From Synergistaceae bacterium UBA1037 (GTDB lineage Bacteria; Synergistota; Synergistia; Synergistales; Synergistaceae): a DNA stretch of 14,588 bases. Shown in pieces: positions 1-6,735 of this stretch. Below the pieces are notes generated by a model. It saw only the letters and a program-made list of their open reading frames with translations. It ran no database searches and was not told where the DNA came from. The DNA lies in contig DCEE01000039.1 of the NCBI GenBank assembly GCA_002316795.1, positions 2,565 to 17,152 on the forward strand. Reading direction: 5' to 3'. A program made the translations under genes and the position numbers. Each line of letters opens with the position of its first letter. Within the stretch, counting starts at the first letter, position 1.

Positions 1-1327
1 CCAGCACATCGTTCAGCGACGATACTCTTACAGTCTCCATCGGGTAATCATCCTTCGGGCTTCTTTTGCTTATCACTGCCTTTTTAAAACCGAGCCTTGA
101 TGCCTCCTTCAGTCTCATCATCGTCCTTCCGGCAGGCCGTACCTCTCCGGCAAGCCCGACTTCGCCTATGAAGCAGACGTCAGCCGGCAGGGGGATATCT
201 TTGAGCGTCGAGGCAAGCGAGACACATACTGCAAGGTCGGCAGCGGGGTCCCTCAGCGTCAGTCCGCCTGTTATGTTCAGGTATACATCGCTGTTCCTTG
301 AAAATATGCCGCATCTTTTTTCAAGGACTGCGAGAAGGAGCTGGAGCCTGTTCGTTTCAAGGCCTCTTGAGGTCCGCCTGGGGTAGGGAAAGGGAGAATT
401 GCAGGCAAGAGCCTGTATTTCCGCCGCAAGGGAGCGCGATCCCTCAAGCACCATCGCTATAGCTACGCCGGAGCTTCCCAGATCTGTACCGTCCCAGTAG
501 AGCCTGCTCGGGTCAAGGACAGGAAAGAGCCCCTTTTCAGACATCTCAAATATCCCGAGCTCATCCGTACTTCCGAAACGGTTCTTCTCTGCCCTGAGCA
601 GTCTGTTGGGCGAGTTCTGTTCTCCGGAGAAGAGAAGAACTACGTCGACCATGTGTTCAAGCAGTTTAGGACCGGCGATCTGGCCCTGCTTTGTAATGTG
701 GCCGACCATGACCGTAGGTACCCGGAAGTTTTTTGCCATTTCGACCGTCATAGAGGCGACGCCTCTGACCTGGTTCGGGGAGCCGGCCCATCCGTTTTCT
801 GCATCGGCTCTGAAGGCCTGGACGCTGTCCACGACGACAAAATCATATTTCTCCGCGGCCTTCAGCGATGACGGGAGGTCATACTCGCATAGAAGATAGA
901 GTCCTTCAGGCATGAGGCCAAGCCTCCTGCCTCTCATCGCCAGCTGTCCCGAGGATTCCTCTCCCGATATGTAGAGGACCTTTCTTCCGCCCTGTGCCAT
1001 CTGCGCGCACACCTGAAGCAGCAGGGTCGACTTGCCCACCCCCGGTTCGCCTCCGAGCAATACCACACCTCCGGGGACCCATCCTCCCCCGAGCACCCTG
1101 TCAAGTTCGGCAATCCCGGACGAAACGCGCTCCTGCTCCTCCACGTCAAGGCCTCTGAGAGGAGAAGCGGCTTTTACGTCAGGAGGTATTCCCTCCTTCG
1201 TCATGGTGATAGGGGCTTCCTCCTCCATGCTTCCCCATACGCCGCACTTTGGGCATTTGCCGACCATTGTCAGGCTCACATATCCGCATTCATTGCATTT
1301 ATATCTGTTCATCTCTTTTTTTGCCAT
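1..1327 (-). CDS. radA: DNA repair protein RadA (3' end cut by window edge)
   Basis: RadA is a RecA-like ATPase that acts in homologous recombination, promoting branch migration and processing of recombination intermediates. The 442 residues visible show the full family layout. A four-cysteine zinc finger (CNECG, then CPKCG) lies at about residues 11-29. Walker A GEPGVGKST is at 93-101, and a Walker-B-like segment ending VVVDS follows. The RadA-specific KNRFG motif is at about 245-250, and a C-terminal Lon-protease-like domain comes last. Family length is about 450-460 aa, so only about the last 10 residues are missing beyond base 1. The ATG at 1327 is chosen because GGAGGA (1335-1340) sits 7 nt upstream and the zinc finger begins within 11 residues. 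It is divergent from the symporter gene at 1446. Identification is secure. Confidence 0.96.
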   Translation of the reverse strand, partial: MAKKEMNRYKCNECGYVSLTMVGKCPKCGVWGSMEEEAPITMTKEGIPPDVKAASPLRGLDVEEQERVSSGIAELDRVLGGGWVPGGVVLLGGEPGVGKSTLLLQVCAQMAQGGRKVLYISGEESSGQLAMRGRRLGLMPEGLYLLCEYDLPSSLKAAEKYDFVVVDSVQAFRADAENGWAGSPNQVRGVASMTVEMAKNFRVPTVMVGHITKQGQIAGPKLLEHMVDVVLLFSGEQNSPNRLLRAEKNRFGSTDELGIFEMSEKGLFPVLDPSRLYWDGTDLGSSGVAIAMVLEGSRSLAAEIQALACNSPFPYPRRTSRGLETNRLQLLLAVLEKRCGIFSRNSDVYLNITGGLTLRDPAADLAVCVSLASTLKDIPLPADVCFIGEVGLAGEVRPAGRTMMRLKEASRLGFKKAVISKRSPKDDYPMETVRVSSLNDVL

Positions 1328-1379
1328 TTTTTCATCCTCCGGGTAGAGAATATCAGAGAGGCTCGAACGCCACAAGTTA

Positions 1380-1408
1380 TATAATAGCGCTCGGACCTCA
1401 AAAGAGGT
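1380..1408 (+). promoter_or_regulatory. Possible promoter -10 and inverted repeat before the symporter
   Basis: A perfect TATAAT lies at 1380-1385 in the radA/symporter intergenic region. No good -35 box is visible at the expected distance. Downstream, around the expected transcript start, is a perfect 5-bp inverted repeat, ACCTC-AAAA-GAGGT (1395-1408), which could be an operator or a small leader hairpin. A separate TTGACA at 1423-1428 lies too close to the start codon to serve this gene in the usual way. Motif-level evidence only. Confidence 0.35.
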
Positions 1409-1445
1409 AATATATCCGCGTATTGACAAGAGACGGGGTGGAGTA

Positions 1446-2834
1446 TTGTTTTATTTTTACCTGGCAGCCGCAGCAACTCTTGCTCTTTTCGTAGGAGCGG
1501 GAACTCTGATAGGGACCAGGGCTTCCGAGCCGAAAGATTATTCTCTCGGGGGGAGGAAGTCTTCCGCTGCCGGAGTGACAGGGATACTTCTCGGCGCACT
1601 CGTCGGAGGTGCGTCAACAGTGGGCACTGTACAGATGGCATACAGCCATGGGCTGACCGCGATATGGTTCACCCTGGGCGGCGGGGTCGGCTGCCTCCTG
1701 CTTGGGCTGAGGTTTGCCGTTCCGCTCAGAAATTCAAATGTTACTACTGTAGCCGATTATCTTGCTGAAAACTACGGCGGGAAAGAGAGCATATGCGGAC
1801 GATCCATATCATTCACCGCTACCCTCTCGTCTACGATCGGCACCTTCATATCGATAGCCGCTCAGTTTCTTTCGTGCATAGCCCTGCTGAAGGGGCTCTT
1901 TCCCATCTCATCGCTTTTAGCTTCTCTCCTCGCCGGCCTTTCTATAATAGGCTTCATCGCCGCAGGGGGATTGAGAAGCTTCAGCACGCTCGGCGGGGCA
2001 AAGATAATCCTGCTCTATTTCGTCCTGCTGTCCTGCTTCGTAATGGCGATCCTGAGCGGAGGCTCTTTTGGGTACGTAGCCTCAAGGCTGTTCTTTGATC
2101 CCTGGTTTGACCCTTTCGGTAGGGGCTTTGTTCCGGAGATAGGTTACCTTGCGTCGATGATAGTTGGTGTTTTCACCACGCAGATCTACATCCAGTCGCT
2201 TGCCGCAGCCAAAGATGCCGGGACCGCGAGGAAAGGCGCCTTCGCATCGGCGATCCTGATGCCTCCTATGGGTCTTCTTGGAGCCTGGGTGGGGCTTACC
2301 GTAAGGGCGAAGGGCATTGAGATGAGGCCGGATGAAGTTCTCTCCTGGTTCATTATGGATTCTTTCCCCCCTTTCCTTGGAGGAATAATATGGGGGGGAA
2401 TACTCATCACGGTTATCGGCTGTGCCTCCGGCCTGATCCTCGGAGTATCGACCAACATAGTCAAAAACCTTGTCCCTGTAAAATTCATGCGGGCGCACGG
2501 TGAAAAGGAAGTAATGATCCACAGGCTGTTCATCGGTATCATTGTCGCAGCCGCGGCACTGGCGGGGATCACGGGGGCCGGGTCGATGATACTTGAGTGG
2601 AGCTACCTAAGCATGGGGCTCAGGGGATCGGGAACATTCCTGCCCTTTGCCGCGGCTGTGATCCGTCCCGGCTCCCTCTCTCCAAAGTGGGCGCTTGCCG
2701 CCTCGGTCGCCGGCCTTTCCGGCACTGTGGTCTGGGGCCTCTCTTCCCTCCCAGGGGATCCTCTCTTTCCGGGACTTGCGATATCGGCCCTCTGCGTCGT
2801 TATCGGGACCAGACACAAAAAAGTGTATATATAA
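1446..2834 (+). CDS. SSS-family solute symporter, substrate unknown
   Basis: This is a 462-aa polytopic membrane protein of the sodium:solute symporter family (SSSF, TC 2.A.21). It has roughly 11-12 hydrophobic segments. Family-like features are the glycine-rich second segment around residues 50-68 (GALVGGASTVG), GGLR at 174-177, and an IQSLAAAKD-type segment at about 249-257. Two usual signatures are altered. The helix that normally carries Ser-Thr for the Na2 sodium site reads Gly325-Cys326 when aligned on the conserved IVK tail with the PanF protein in this same window. The TD..Q signature after GG is replaced by LGGAK (182-186). This suggests a divergent subfamily whose coupling ion is uncertain. 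The start is TTG at 1446, with GGGGTG (1435-1440) 5 nt upstream. The gene stands alone and converges on the adenosine-kinase-family gene. The family call is firm; the substrate cannot be deduced. Confidence 0.85.
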   Translation: MFYFYLAAAATLALFVGAGTLIGTRASEPKDYSLGGRKSSAAGVTGILLGALVGGASTVGTVQMAYSHGLTAIWFTLGGGVGCLLLGLRFAVPLRNSNVTTVADYLAENYGGKESICGRSISFTATLSSTIGTFISIAAQFLSCIALLKGLFPISSLLASLLAGLSIIGFIAAGGLRSFSTLGGAKIILLYFVLLSCFVMAILSGGSFGYVASRLFFDPWFDPFGRGFVPEIGYLASMIVGVFTTQIYIQSLAAAKDAGTARKGAFASAILMPPMGLLGAWVGLTVRAKGIEMRPDEVLSWFIMDSFPPFLGGIIWGGILITVIGCASGLILGVSTNIVKNLVPVKFMRAHGEKEVMIHRLFIGIIVAAAALAGITGAGSMILEWSYLSMGLRGSGTFLPFAAAVIRPGSLSPKWALAASVAGLSGTVVWGLSSLPGDPLFPGLAISALCVVIGTRHKKVYI

Positions 2835-2876
2835 AAACAAGACCGGCGATGCCCCATTGCAGGGGATGCCGGCCTT
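2830..2876 (-). terminator. Rho-independent terminator of the adenosine-kinase-family gene
   Basis: A strong GC-rich hairpin (arms 2839-2855 and 2862-2876, with small bulges and an ATTGCA-like loop) lies between two convergent genes. On the minus strand it is followed by a U-rich tract (TTGTTTTTATATA), making it a good terminator for the leftward gene at 2898-3395. The U-tract overlaps the symporter stop codon (2832-2834). On the plus strand the downstream tract (TTATAT) is weaker, so it may terminate the symporter only partly. Confidence 0.75.
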
Positions 2877-2897
2877 ATATGCCGATACGGAAGAAAG

Positions 2898-3395
2898 TTA
2901 TCTCTTGTACCCAATTATTTTGCGAAGCAGGTCCTTTCTCCACTCCTGACCCTTTTCATCCTCAACTCCGACTGTCTTTGATCCGTCGACAACACCTATG
3001 ACCCCTCTGCCCTGTTCCGTTTCTGCAACGAGCACCTGCAGCGGGTTTGCTGTCGCCGTAAAGATACGGCAGACTTCCTGCACATTTTTTATCCTGTCAA
3101 GGACGTTGATCGGGAAAGAGTTTCTCAGAATGACAACGAATACGTGGCCTGCGTTGATCGCCCTGGCGTTTTCTATTGCCACATCCACAAGATCCTTTTT
3201 GTTGCCGTCGTGCCTTACAAGACAGTCTCCCGAAGCCTCGCAGAAAGCTATACCGAACTCTATCGCGGGAGACGATGTCACAAGAGCTTCGTAAAGGTCC
3301 TCTACCGTCTTGATGAAATGGCTCTGTCCTATTATGATGTTGCATCCCTCAGGGATGGCCACCTGCTCCATACCGATATTTACACTGCATGACAT
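2898..3395 (-). CDS. Adenosine-specific kinase family protein (PF04008, formerly DUF355)
   Basis: This is a 165-aa soluble protein matching the small 'adenosine-specific kinase' family (COG1839/PF04008). Members are about 160 aa and have structures from archaea, but their physiological reaction remains poorly defined. Recognisable family segments are [12 protein letters not shown] near residues 16-27, the central [17 protein letters not shown] stretch at about 45-61, [11 protein letters not shown] at about 81-91, and the C-terminal [10 protein letters not shown] at about 129-138. There is no signal peptide or membrane segment, so it should be cytoplasmic. The ATG at 3395 is supported by a consensus AGGAGGT (3404-3410) with an 8-nt spacer. 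It is a single-gene unit with its own candidate promoter/operator and a strong terminator. The family call is confident; the catalytic role is inferred from the family name only. Confidence 0.88.
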   Translation of the reverse strand: MSCSVNIGMEQVAIPEGCNIIIGQSHFIKTVEDLYEALVTSSPAIEFGIAFCEASGDCLVRHDGNKKDLVDVAIENARAINAGHVFVVILRNSFPINVLDRIKNVQEVCRIFTATANPLQVLVAETEQGRGVIGVVDGSKTVGVEDEKGQEWRKDLLRKIIGYKR

Positions 3396-3417
3396 TGTCC
3401 ACTACCTCCTCAGTTTC

Positions 3418-3437
3418 TGATATTGACAAGTATATCA
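3418..3437 (-). promoter_or_regulatory. Candidate -10 box inside an inverted repeat (operator-like)
   Basis: Upstream of the adenosine-kinase-family gene, the minus strand carries TATACT (3429-3434) as a possible -10 box. It sits within a perfect inverted repeat, TGATAT-N8-ATATCA (3418-3437). A repeat overlapping a -10 box and lying 8 nt upstream of the SD is a typical place for repressor binding. The matching -35 region is weak. No regulator can be named. Confidence 0.4.
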
Positions 3438-3494
3438 AAATGTCCGTTATTTGACTCATGATCTCTCCCGGGCAGGGAGATCCGGCACATATGC

Positions 3495-3530
3495 AAAGCC
3501 CCGGCACGGATATTCCGCACCGGGGCTTTT
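3495..3530. terminator. Bidirectional hairpin terminator after ompH
   Basis: The arms AAAGCCCCGG (3495-3504) and CCGGGGCTTT (3520-3529) are perfectly complementary. Inside them is a second short stem, CGGA/TCCG (3507-3510 and 3514-3517), separated by a CA/CA internal loop. It lies 25 nt beyond the stop of the leftward ompH-like gene and would terminate it. The run of T is short on both strands (CTTTTG on plus, CTTTGC on minus). Confidence 0.7.
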
Positions 3531-3554
3531 GTCGATATTATAATGTTTTGGTAC

Positions 3555-3986
3555 CTATTTCTTCTTAAGCTCAGCAATTACGTCGTCTGTGATATCCGTA
3601 CCTCCGTAAAAGACGGCTCCCTTATCCACCACCACAGTGATCTTCTTTGCATTTGCTACCGTCCTTATTGCAAGGTTTATATCTTTGAAGATCGGCTCCA
3701 TGAGTTTTCTTTCTTCGTTGGCAGCTTCTGTTCTTTTGTTCTGGAAGATCTGGGCTTTCTTTTTGTCGTCGGTCTCTTTTTCTATGGCCGCCTTGGCCTC
3801 TTCCTGCTTCTTGTTCGTTACATCACGGATCTGTTTCTGTATCTGCTCGAATTTGGGATGCTGGAACATTATCTTCTGAGGATCTACGCAGCCCATTACA
3901 TCCTGAGCAAATGCCGCACCGGTGATGATCAATGAAAGGAAAAGCACGGCAAAGAGACTTATTGTGATTTTTTTTGCTGGAAACAT
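3555..3986 (-). CDS. OmpH/Skp family periplasmic chaperone-like protein
   Basis: A 143-aa precursor. Residues 1-27 form a Sec signal peptide (KK near the N-terminus, hydrophobic core, AFA cleavage motif before Gln28). The mature part of about 116 aa begins with the family-typical VD..KI segment (VDPQKIMFQHP). A long charged helical stretch rich in Lys, Glu and Gln (about 50-95) would form the coiled-coil tentacle. A C-terminal segment follows, with AKKITVVVDKGAVFYGG-type strands and DITDDVI near the end, as in Skp/OmpH proteins. Skp binds unfolded outer-membrane proteins in the periplasm, so this supports a diderm envelope. The start ATG at 3986 has AAAGGA about 5 nt upstream. It is not beside bamA or lpxD as in many genomes; it stands alone and is divergent from the DUF3343 gene. 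The family is clear; the client proteins are unknown. Confidence 0.88.
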   Translation of the reverse strand: MFPAKKITISLFAVLFLSLIITGAAFAQDVMGCVDPQKIMFQHPKFEQIQKQIRDVTNKKQEEAKAAIEKETDDKKKAQIFQNKRTEAANEERKLMEPIFKDINLAIRTVANAKKITVVVDKGAVFYGGTDITDDVIAELKKK

Positions 3987-4055
3987 TATTCCTTTACCCC
4001 CTCTGATAGTTGGACAAAATGAAACTTAATAAGTAAGTCGACTAGTGAATTTTAC

Positions 4056-4085
4056 CTGTCAAAATAACCAGCGTCCACGTATAAT
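4056..4085 (+). promoter_or_regulatory. Candidate sigma-70-type promoter for the DUF3343 gene
   Basis: A perfect -10 TATAAT lies at 4080-4085. CTGTCA (4056-4061, 4 of 6 matches to TTGACA) precedes it with an 18-nt spacer. The predicted transcript start, about 4092, lies before the SD-supported TTG at 4130, and this helps to reject the upstream in-frame TTG at 4085, which overlaps the -10 box. Confidence 0.5.
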
Positions 4086-4129
4086 TGCGGAATAACTGGT
4101 TTATAGCAAGACAGGGCGGTGAAACCACA

Positions 4130-4345
4130 TTGGAATGCATTGCGACTTTTGATACTACACACATGGCTCTCTTCTTTGAAAAATCATGCAGGAGCCTCGG
4201 TCTTAAAGTAAAGATCATCCCCGTTCCCCGAGAGATATCTTCAAGCTGCGGCCTGGCATGCAGTTATCCCTGCGAAGACGAAGAAAGGGTAAGGACCGTC
4301 GCCGCCGAAAAGGGCATCGAGGTCTTTGAATATCACAGGCTCTGA
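4130..4345 (+). CDS. DUF3343 putative Se/S carrier-like protein
   Basis: A small protein of 71 aa. It matches the DUF3343 family (putative Se/S carrier-like, PF11823) through the opening ATFDTTHMALFFEK (about 5-18) and the diagnostic PVPREISSSCG (31-41), which holds the conserved cysteine Cys40. Other cysteines are at 3, 20, 44 and 48. Family members often sit near selenium or sulfur metabolism genes and are proposed, not proven, to carry sulfur or selenium on this cysteine. No such partner is visible here. The TTG at 4130 is chosen over TTG 4085 (which would give 86 aa) because GGCGGTGA (4115-4122) lies 7 nt upstream, while the earlier TTG has no SD and overlaps a -10 box. It converges on the small membrane gene with only 5 nt between stops. 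The family call is good; the function is unproven. Confidence 0.8.
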   Translation: MECIATFDTTHMALFFEKSCRSLGLKVKIIPVPREISSSCGLACSYPCEDEERVRTVAAEKGIEVFEYHRL

Positions 4346-4350
4346 TATAT

Positions 4351-4635
4351 CTACTCCTCCATATCGTCAGGAGGAGTCCCGTCTTTGAAGTACTTGTGCC
4401 AGAAGAGGGCAGTGAGCCCCCTCCAGAGAAGATAACCCGCTGAAGTCACGGCGACGCTGACCCAGATAAGGTCCGCCAGGCTCAGTCCACTCCGCCTGAG
4501 CTCGGCTTCTCCGCTTTGCCTGATCTCAGCGGATCCGGGGCCAAACCATTTCCATGCCCAGAACATGAGAAATAGCGCTGCGATAACTGTCAGGATGTTG
4601 TTGATCGTTTTTTTGGGTATCCTTTCCGGATCCAT
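4351..4635 (-). CDS. Small two-helix membrane protein, unknown
   Basis: A 94-aa protein I do not recognise. Two hydrophobic segments are visible, at about residues 13-33 (aromatic-rich, ending WAWKWFG) and 54-79 (ending TALFW). A hydrophilic loop, which includes SGEAELRRSG, lies between them. The C-terminus is acidic (DDMEE). The ATG at 4635 is preceded by AGGCGA about 7 nt upstream. It lies 26 nt downstream of the CLC gene on the same strand, so the two are probably one transcript, and it may be an accessory or simply a co-transcribed protein. Frame integrity, SD and consistent membrane topology support it as a real gene. Confidence 0.7.
   Translation of the reverse strand: MDPERIPKKTINNILTVIAALFLMFWAWKWFGPGSAEIRQSGEAELRRSGLSLADLIWVSVAVTSAGYLLWRGLTALFWHKYFKDGTPPDDMEE
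4353..4377. terminator. Hairpin at the convergent gene ends (possible terminator)
   Basis: Perfect 8-bp arms ACTCCTCC (4353-4360) and GGAGGAGT (4370-4377) enclose a 9-nt loop. They lie across the 3' end of the small membrane gene and just after the DUF3343 stop. Neither side has a convincing U-tract (AGATATATC on the minus strand), so the terminator role is weak. The hairpin itself is clear. Confidence 0.4.
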
Positions 4636-4661
4636 AAAAATATCGCCTCTCTTCAGACACT

Positions 4662-6017
4662 TTATTTTCTTTTGATTATCCTGTTGTATATCTTTTCCAG
4701 GTGGAAACGAATGATCCTCCCGTATGACACTCCTTCAAAACGGCCGGTGATCTTTGTTTTGCCGTCGACGCTGCGCCTGACGAAGGTTCTTGCCTTAGGC
4801 CTCAGCATCACCTGACTCGGGTAGAGGCTCCTGTGTCCCGCCACGACGTATGATACCGCGCATACAAGCCCGGCGAAAGGAGCTATCGAAGCCCCGAAGA
4901 GTTCCATGGCAAGTATCGTGGATGCTATGGGGGTGTTCGTCGATCCTGCGAGTACCCCGGCAAGACCAAGGGCACTTGCGACCGAAGGGTCAAGGCCGAA
5001 AAGATTTCCAAAGAGCGAACCTGCCGCAGCGCCCACAAAGAGCGTTGGGGTCAGCACCCCGCCGCTTCCTCCGCACGAAAGGGTGACCGCCATGGCAAAG
5101 GATTTGAGCGCAAAGGCCGCTATCGGCACATCATATCCCCTTATAGCCTGGTCGACCGTATCCATTCCCAGACCAAGATATCGGGTCCCGAAGAAGGCGC
5201 TGAGCACAAGGAGGATCGCACCGCCGAGAAGCGGTTTCTGCCAGTCCGGGATATTCAGTGACTTGAATTTTTTATCGACCGCATGGAGGCATTCTATGTG
5301 GAAAACTGAGATGATGCCGAAAAAGATCCCCGCAAAGAGTGACCAGCCTATCAGGCCGGGAGCAAGGACCGGAACATTGACCGCAAACGCCGGAAGATGT
5401 CCCGCTCCGAGGTGGGATGCGACAAAGCATGATACTATCCCGCTTATGAAGGAGGGAAGAAGTACATCGTAGAACATCTGGCCGACAAAGAGGACCTCTA
5501 CGCCAAATACCGCACCGGTGATGGGAGTCCCGAAAACCGCTGAAAACCCAGCCGAAATGCCGCAGATAACGAGTTTTTTCCTGTCTGATTCATCCAGCCT
5601 GAAAATTTTGGAAATGCCGTACATCAAGCCTGCGCCGATCTGTGCACACGGCCCCTCCTTACCTGCCGAACCTCCTGCGGCAATGGTAACGATCGTTGCT
5701 ATCAGCTTTACGGGAACTACCTTTAAATCGATTATTCCCGCCCTCCTGTGAACGGCATCAATGACCTTTTCTGTCCCGTGACCTGCAGCTTCAGGGGCAA
5801 ACGTACGGACAAAATAGAGGCTGAACAGAAGGGCAGGAAATATAAGAAAGTATCTCCATGCGCTGAAGGAAGATACGTATCCGATCGCCATGTCGAGGGC
5901 CAAGAGAAAGCCTGCCGCTGTTGCTCCTACGACCGCACCGGCCATTACTGCAAAGAAAGTCCACTTGAAAAGGGAGCTCATCAGTAATATTTGCTCCCTT
6001 AATACTTTTGTATCCAT
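4662..6017 (-). CDS. CLC-family chloride channel/transporter
   Basis: A polytopic CLC protein of 451 aa from the chosen start. The ion-path motifs are present. GHGTE (79-83) stands where ClC-ec1 has GSGIP. GSAGKEGP (116-123) holds the external gating glutamate, Glu121. GSGGVLTPTLFVGAA stands for the GxFxP segment, and SLYPSQ near the C-terminus has a tyrosine in the place of the central Tyr445. Aligned on the conserved proline of helix G, the internal proton glutamate Glu203 of ClC-ec1 is Val175, next to a retained Glu174. That raises doubt about strict Cl-/H+ antiport. No CBS domains are present. I chose ATG 6017 because GGTGA (6023-6027) lies 5 nt upstream. An in-frame ATG at 6098 would add 27 mostly polar residues but has no SD. 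It is followed by the small membrane gene at 4635. The family is certain; transport mode and ion are not. Confidence 0.92.
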   Translation of the reverse strand: MDTKVLREQILLMSSLFKWTFFAVMAGAVVGATAAGFLLALDMAIGYVSSFSAWRYFLIFPALLFSLYFVRTFAPEAAGHGTEKVIDAVHRRAGIIDLKVVPVKLIATIVTIAAGGSAGKEGPCAQIGAGLMYGISKIFRLDESDRKKLVICGISAGFSAVFGTPITGAVFGVEVLFVGQMFYDVLLPSFISGIVSCFVASHLGAGHLPAFAVNVPVLAPGLIGWSLFAGIFFGIISVFHIECLHAVDKKFKSLNIPDWQKPLLGGAILLVLSAFFGTRYLGLGMDTVDQAIRGYDVPIAAFALKSFAMAVTLSCGGSGGVLTPTLFVGAAAGSLFGNLFGLDPSVASALGLAGVLAGSTNTPIASTILAMELFGASIAPFAGLVCAVSYVVAGHRSLYPSQVMLRPKARTFVRRSVDGKTKITGRFEGVSYGRIIRFHLEKIYNRIIKRK

Positions 6018-6102
6018 TTTCATCACCGTCGTCCATTCTACCACTTTATCCGTTTCTTTCAGGCTTATTTGAATGTACCGTAAGACCCCTCCATCCATAG
6101 GG

Positions 6103-6108
6103 TATAAT
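6103..6108 (+). promoter_or_regulatory. Perfect -10 box immediately before the unknown membrane gene
   Basis: TATAAT at 6103-6108 would set transcription start near 6114-6116, exactly at the ATG of the downstream gene (6115 or 6118). There is no SD in this spacing, so a leaderless transcript is possible. The -35 region (GTAAGA at 6080-6085) matches consensus poorly. Confidence 0.4.
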
Positions 6109-6114
6109 ATTCAC

Positions 6115-6684
6115 ATGATGAATGAGAACGGGTCATCCACACTTCATAAGATAATGGCAGGCATTTTTGGGCTGATCTTCGCAGCCTCACTGATCTTTAT
6201 GGGCTACAGGGTCTATACAAAACCTGCCTATGAGGCGCATGAGAAGGAACAGACAAGGATACTCGCGGTTTCAGCGGTCACGCTCCTTGCCGAAAGGACT
6301 GCAATGGAACCGAGCATTTGGGAGAATTTCAGCGACATCGACACAGAGTTGATGATAGATCACATGAAGATAAGGGGAAACTGGGCAGTTAAAGTATTTA
6401 TCGTAAAAAAAGACGGCTATGTCGAAGTCACATCCTCAGTGACCTCCGGGTGGAATTCAAGGAGCCCACAGTCTGCAGAGTACCGGGCCCAAATATACCG
6501 CGACGGAAGAACGGTTTTTGATGGGGAAGGATCGGCCGGAACGCCCGAAGGCAAGACAGAACCGCTGGGAAAGATCCACACTTTCAGGTTTCCCGACGAG
6601 ATGAAAAAAGTCCCTGTCCAGATAACCGCAGAGGAATATCTTCTCACAGATGCCGAAGGCAGGGGGTTTCTGATACTGAAATGA
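6115..6684 (+). CDS. Single-pass membrane protein with an extracytoplasmic domain, unknown
   Basis: A 189-aa protein that I do not recognise. A short polar N-terminus is followed by one hydrophobic helix at about residues 14-33 (IMAGIFGLIFAASLIFMGY). The rest, about 150 residues, is soluble, mixed alpha/beta in character and without cysteines, consistent with an anchored periplasmic domain. The start is uncertain: ATG 6115 and ATG 6118 are adjacent, neither has an SD, and a perfect TATAAT lies only 6-9 nt upstream. An in-frame ATG at 6073 would add 14 residues but also lacks an SD and would begin upstream of that -10 box. It is divergent from the CLC gene and converges on the MoaD-like gene with no obvious terminator between. 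It is probably a real gene because the frame is open, codon use resembles its neighbours and the topology is sensible. Confidence 0.72.
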   Translation: MMNENGSSTLHKIMAGIFGLIFAASLIFMGYRVYTKPAYEAHEKEQTRILAVSAVTLLAERTAMEPSIWENFSDIDTELMIDHMKIRGNWAVKVFIVKKDGYVEVTSSVTSGWNSRSPQSAEYRAQIYRDGRTVFDGEGSAGTPEGKTEPLGKIHTFRFPDEMKKVPVQITAEEYLLTDAEGRGFLILK

Positions 6685-6735
6685 CCGGCATGGTCGGATA
6701 ATGTTCCAGGCCGTCCGAATGACCTCAGACGATCA

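Noticed and set aside
1421..3430. Identical 10-mer TATTGACAAG at 1421-1430 and 3421-3430 as a shared regulatory site
   Set aside because: In about 14.6 kb many 10-mer pairs are expected by chance, and the two copies lie in different positions and orientations relative to their genes.
3464..3480. Short hairpin TCTCCC/GGGAGA as an additional terminator
   Set aside because: The stem has only 6 bp with a small GC-rich loop and no U-tract, and the stronger hairpin at 3495-3530 already serves the ompH-like gene.
4057..4062. TTGACA on the minus strand as -35 box of the ompH-like gene
   Set aside because: The sequence 16-18 nt downstream (GACTTA and neighbours) does not resemble a -10 box, so no promoter can be supported.
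6018..6098. Upstream ATG (6098) for the CLC gene, adding 27 residues
   Set aside because: No SD is seen and the extension is polar and not CLC-like. ATG 6017 has GGTGA 5 nt upstream. Not excluded, only less likely.
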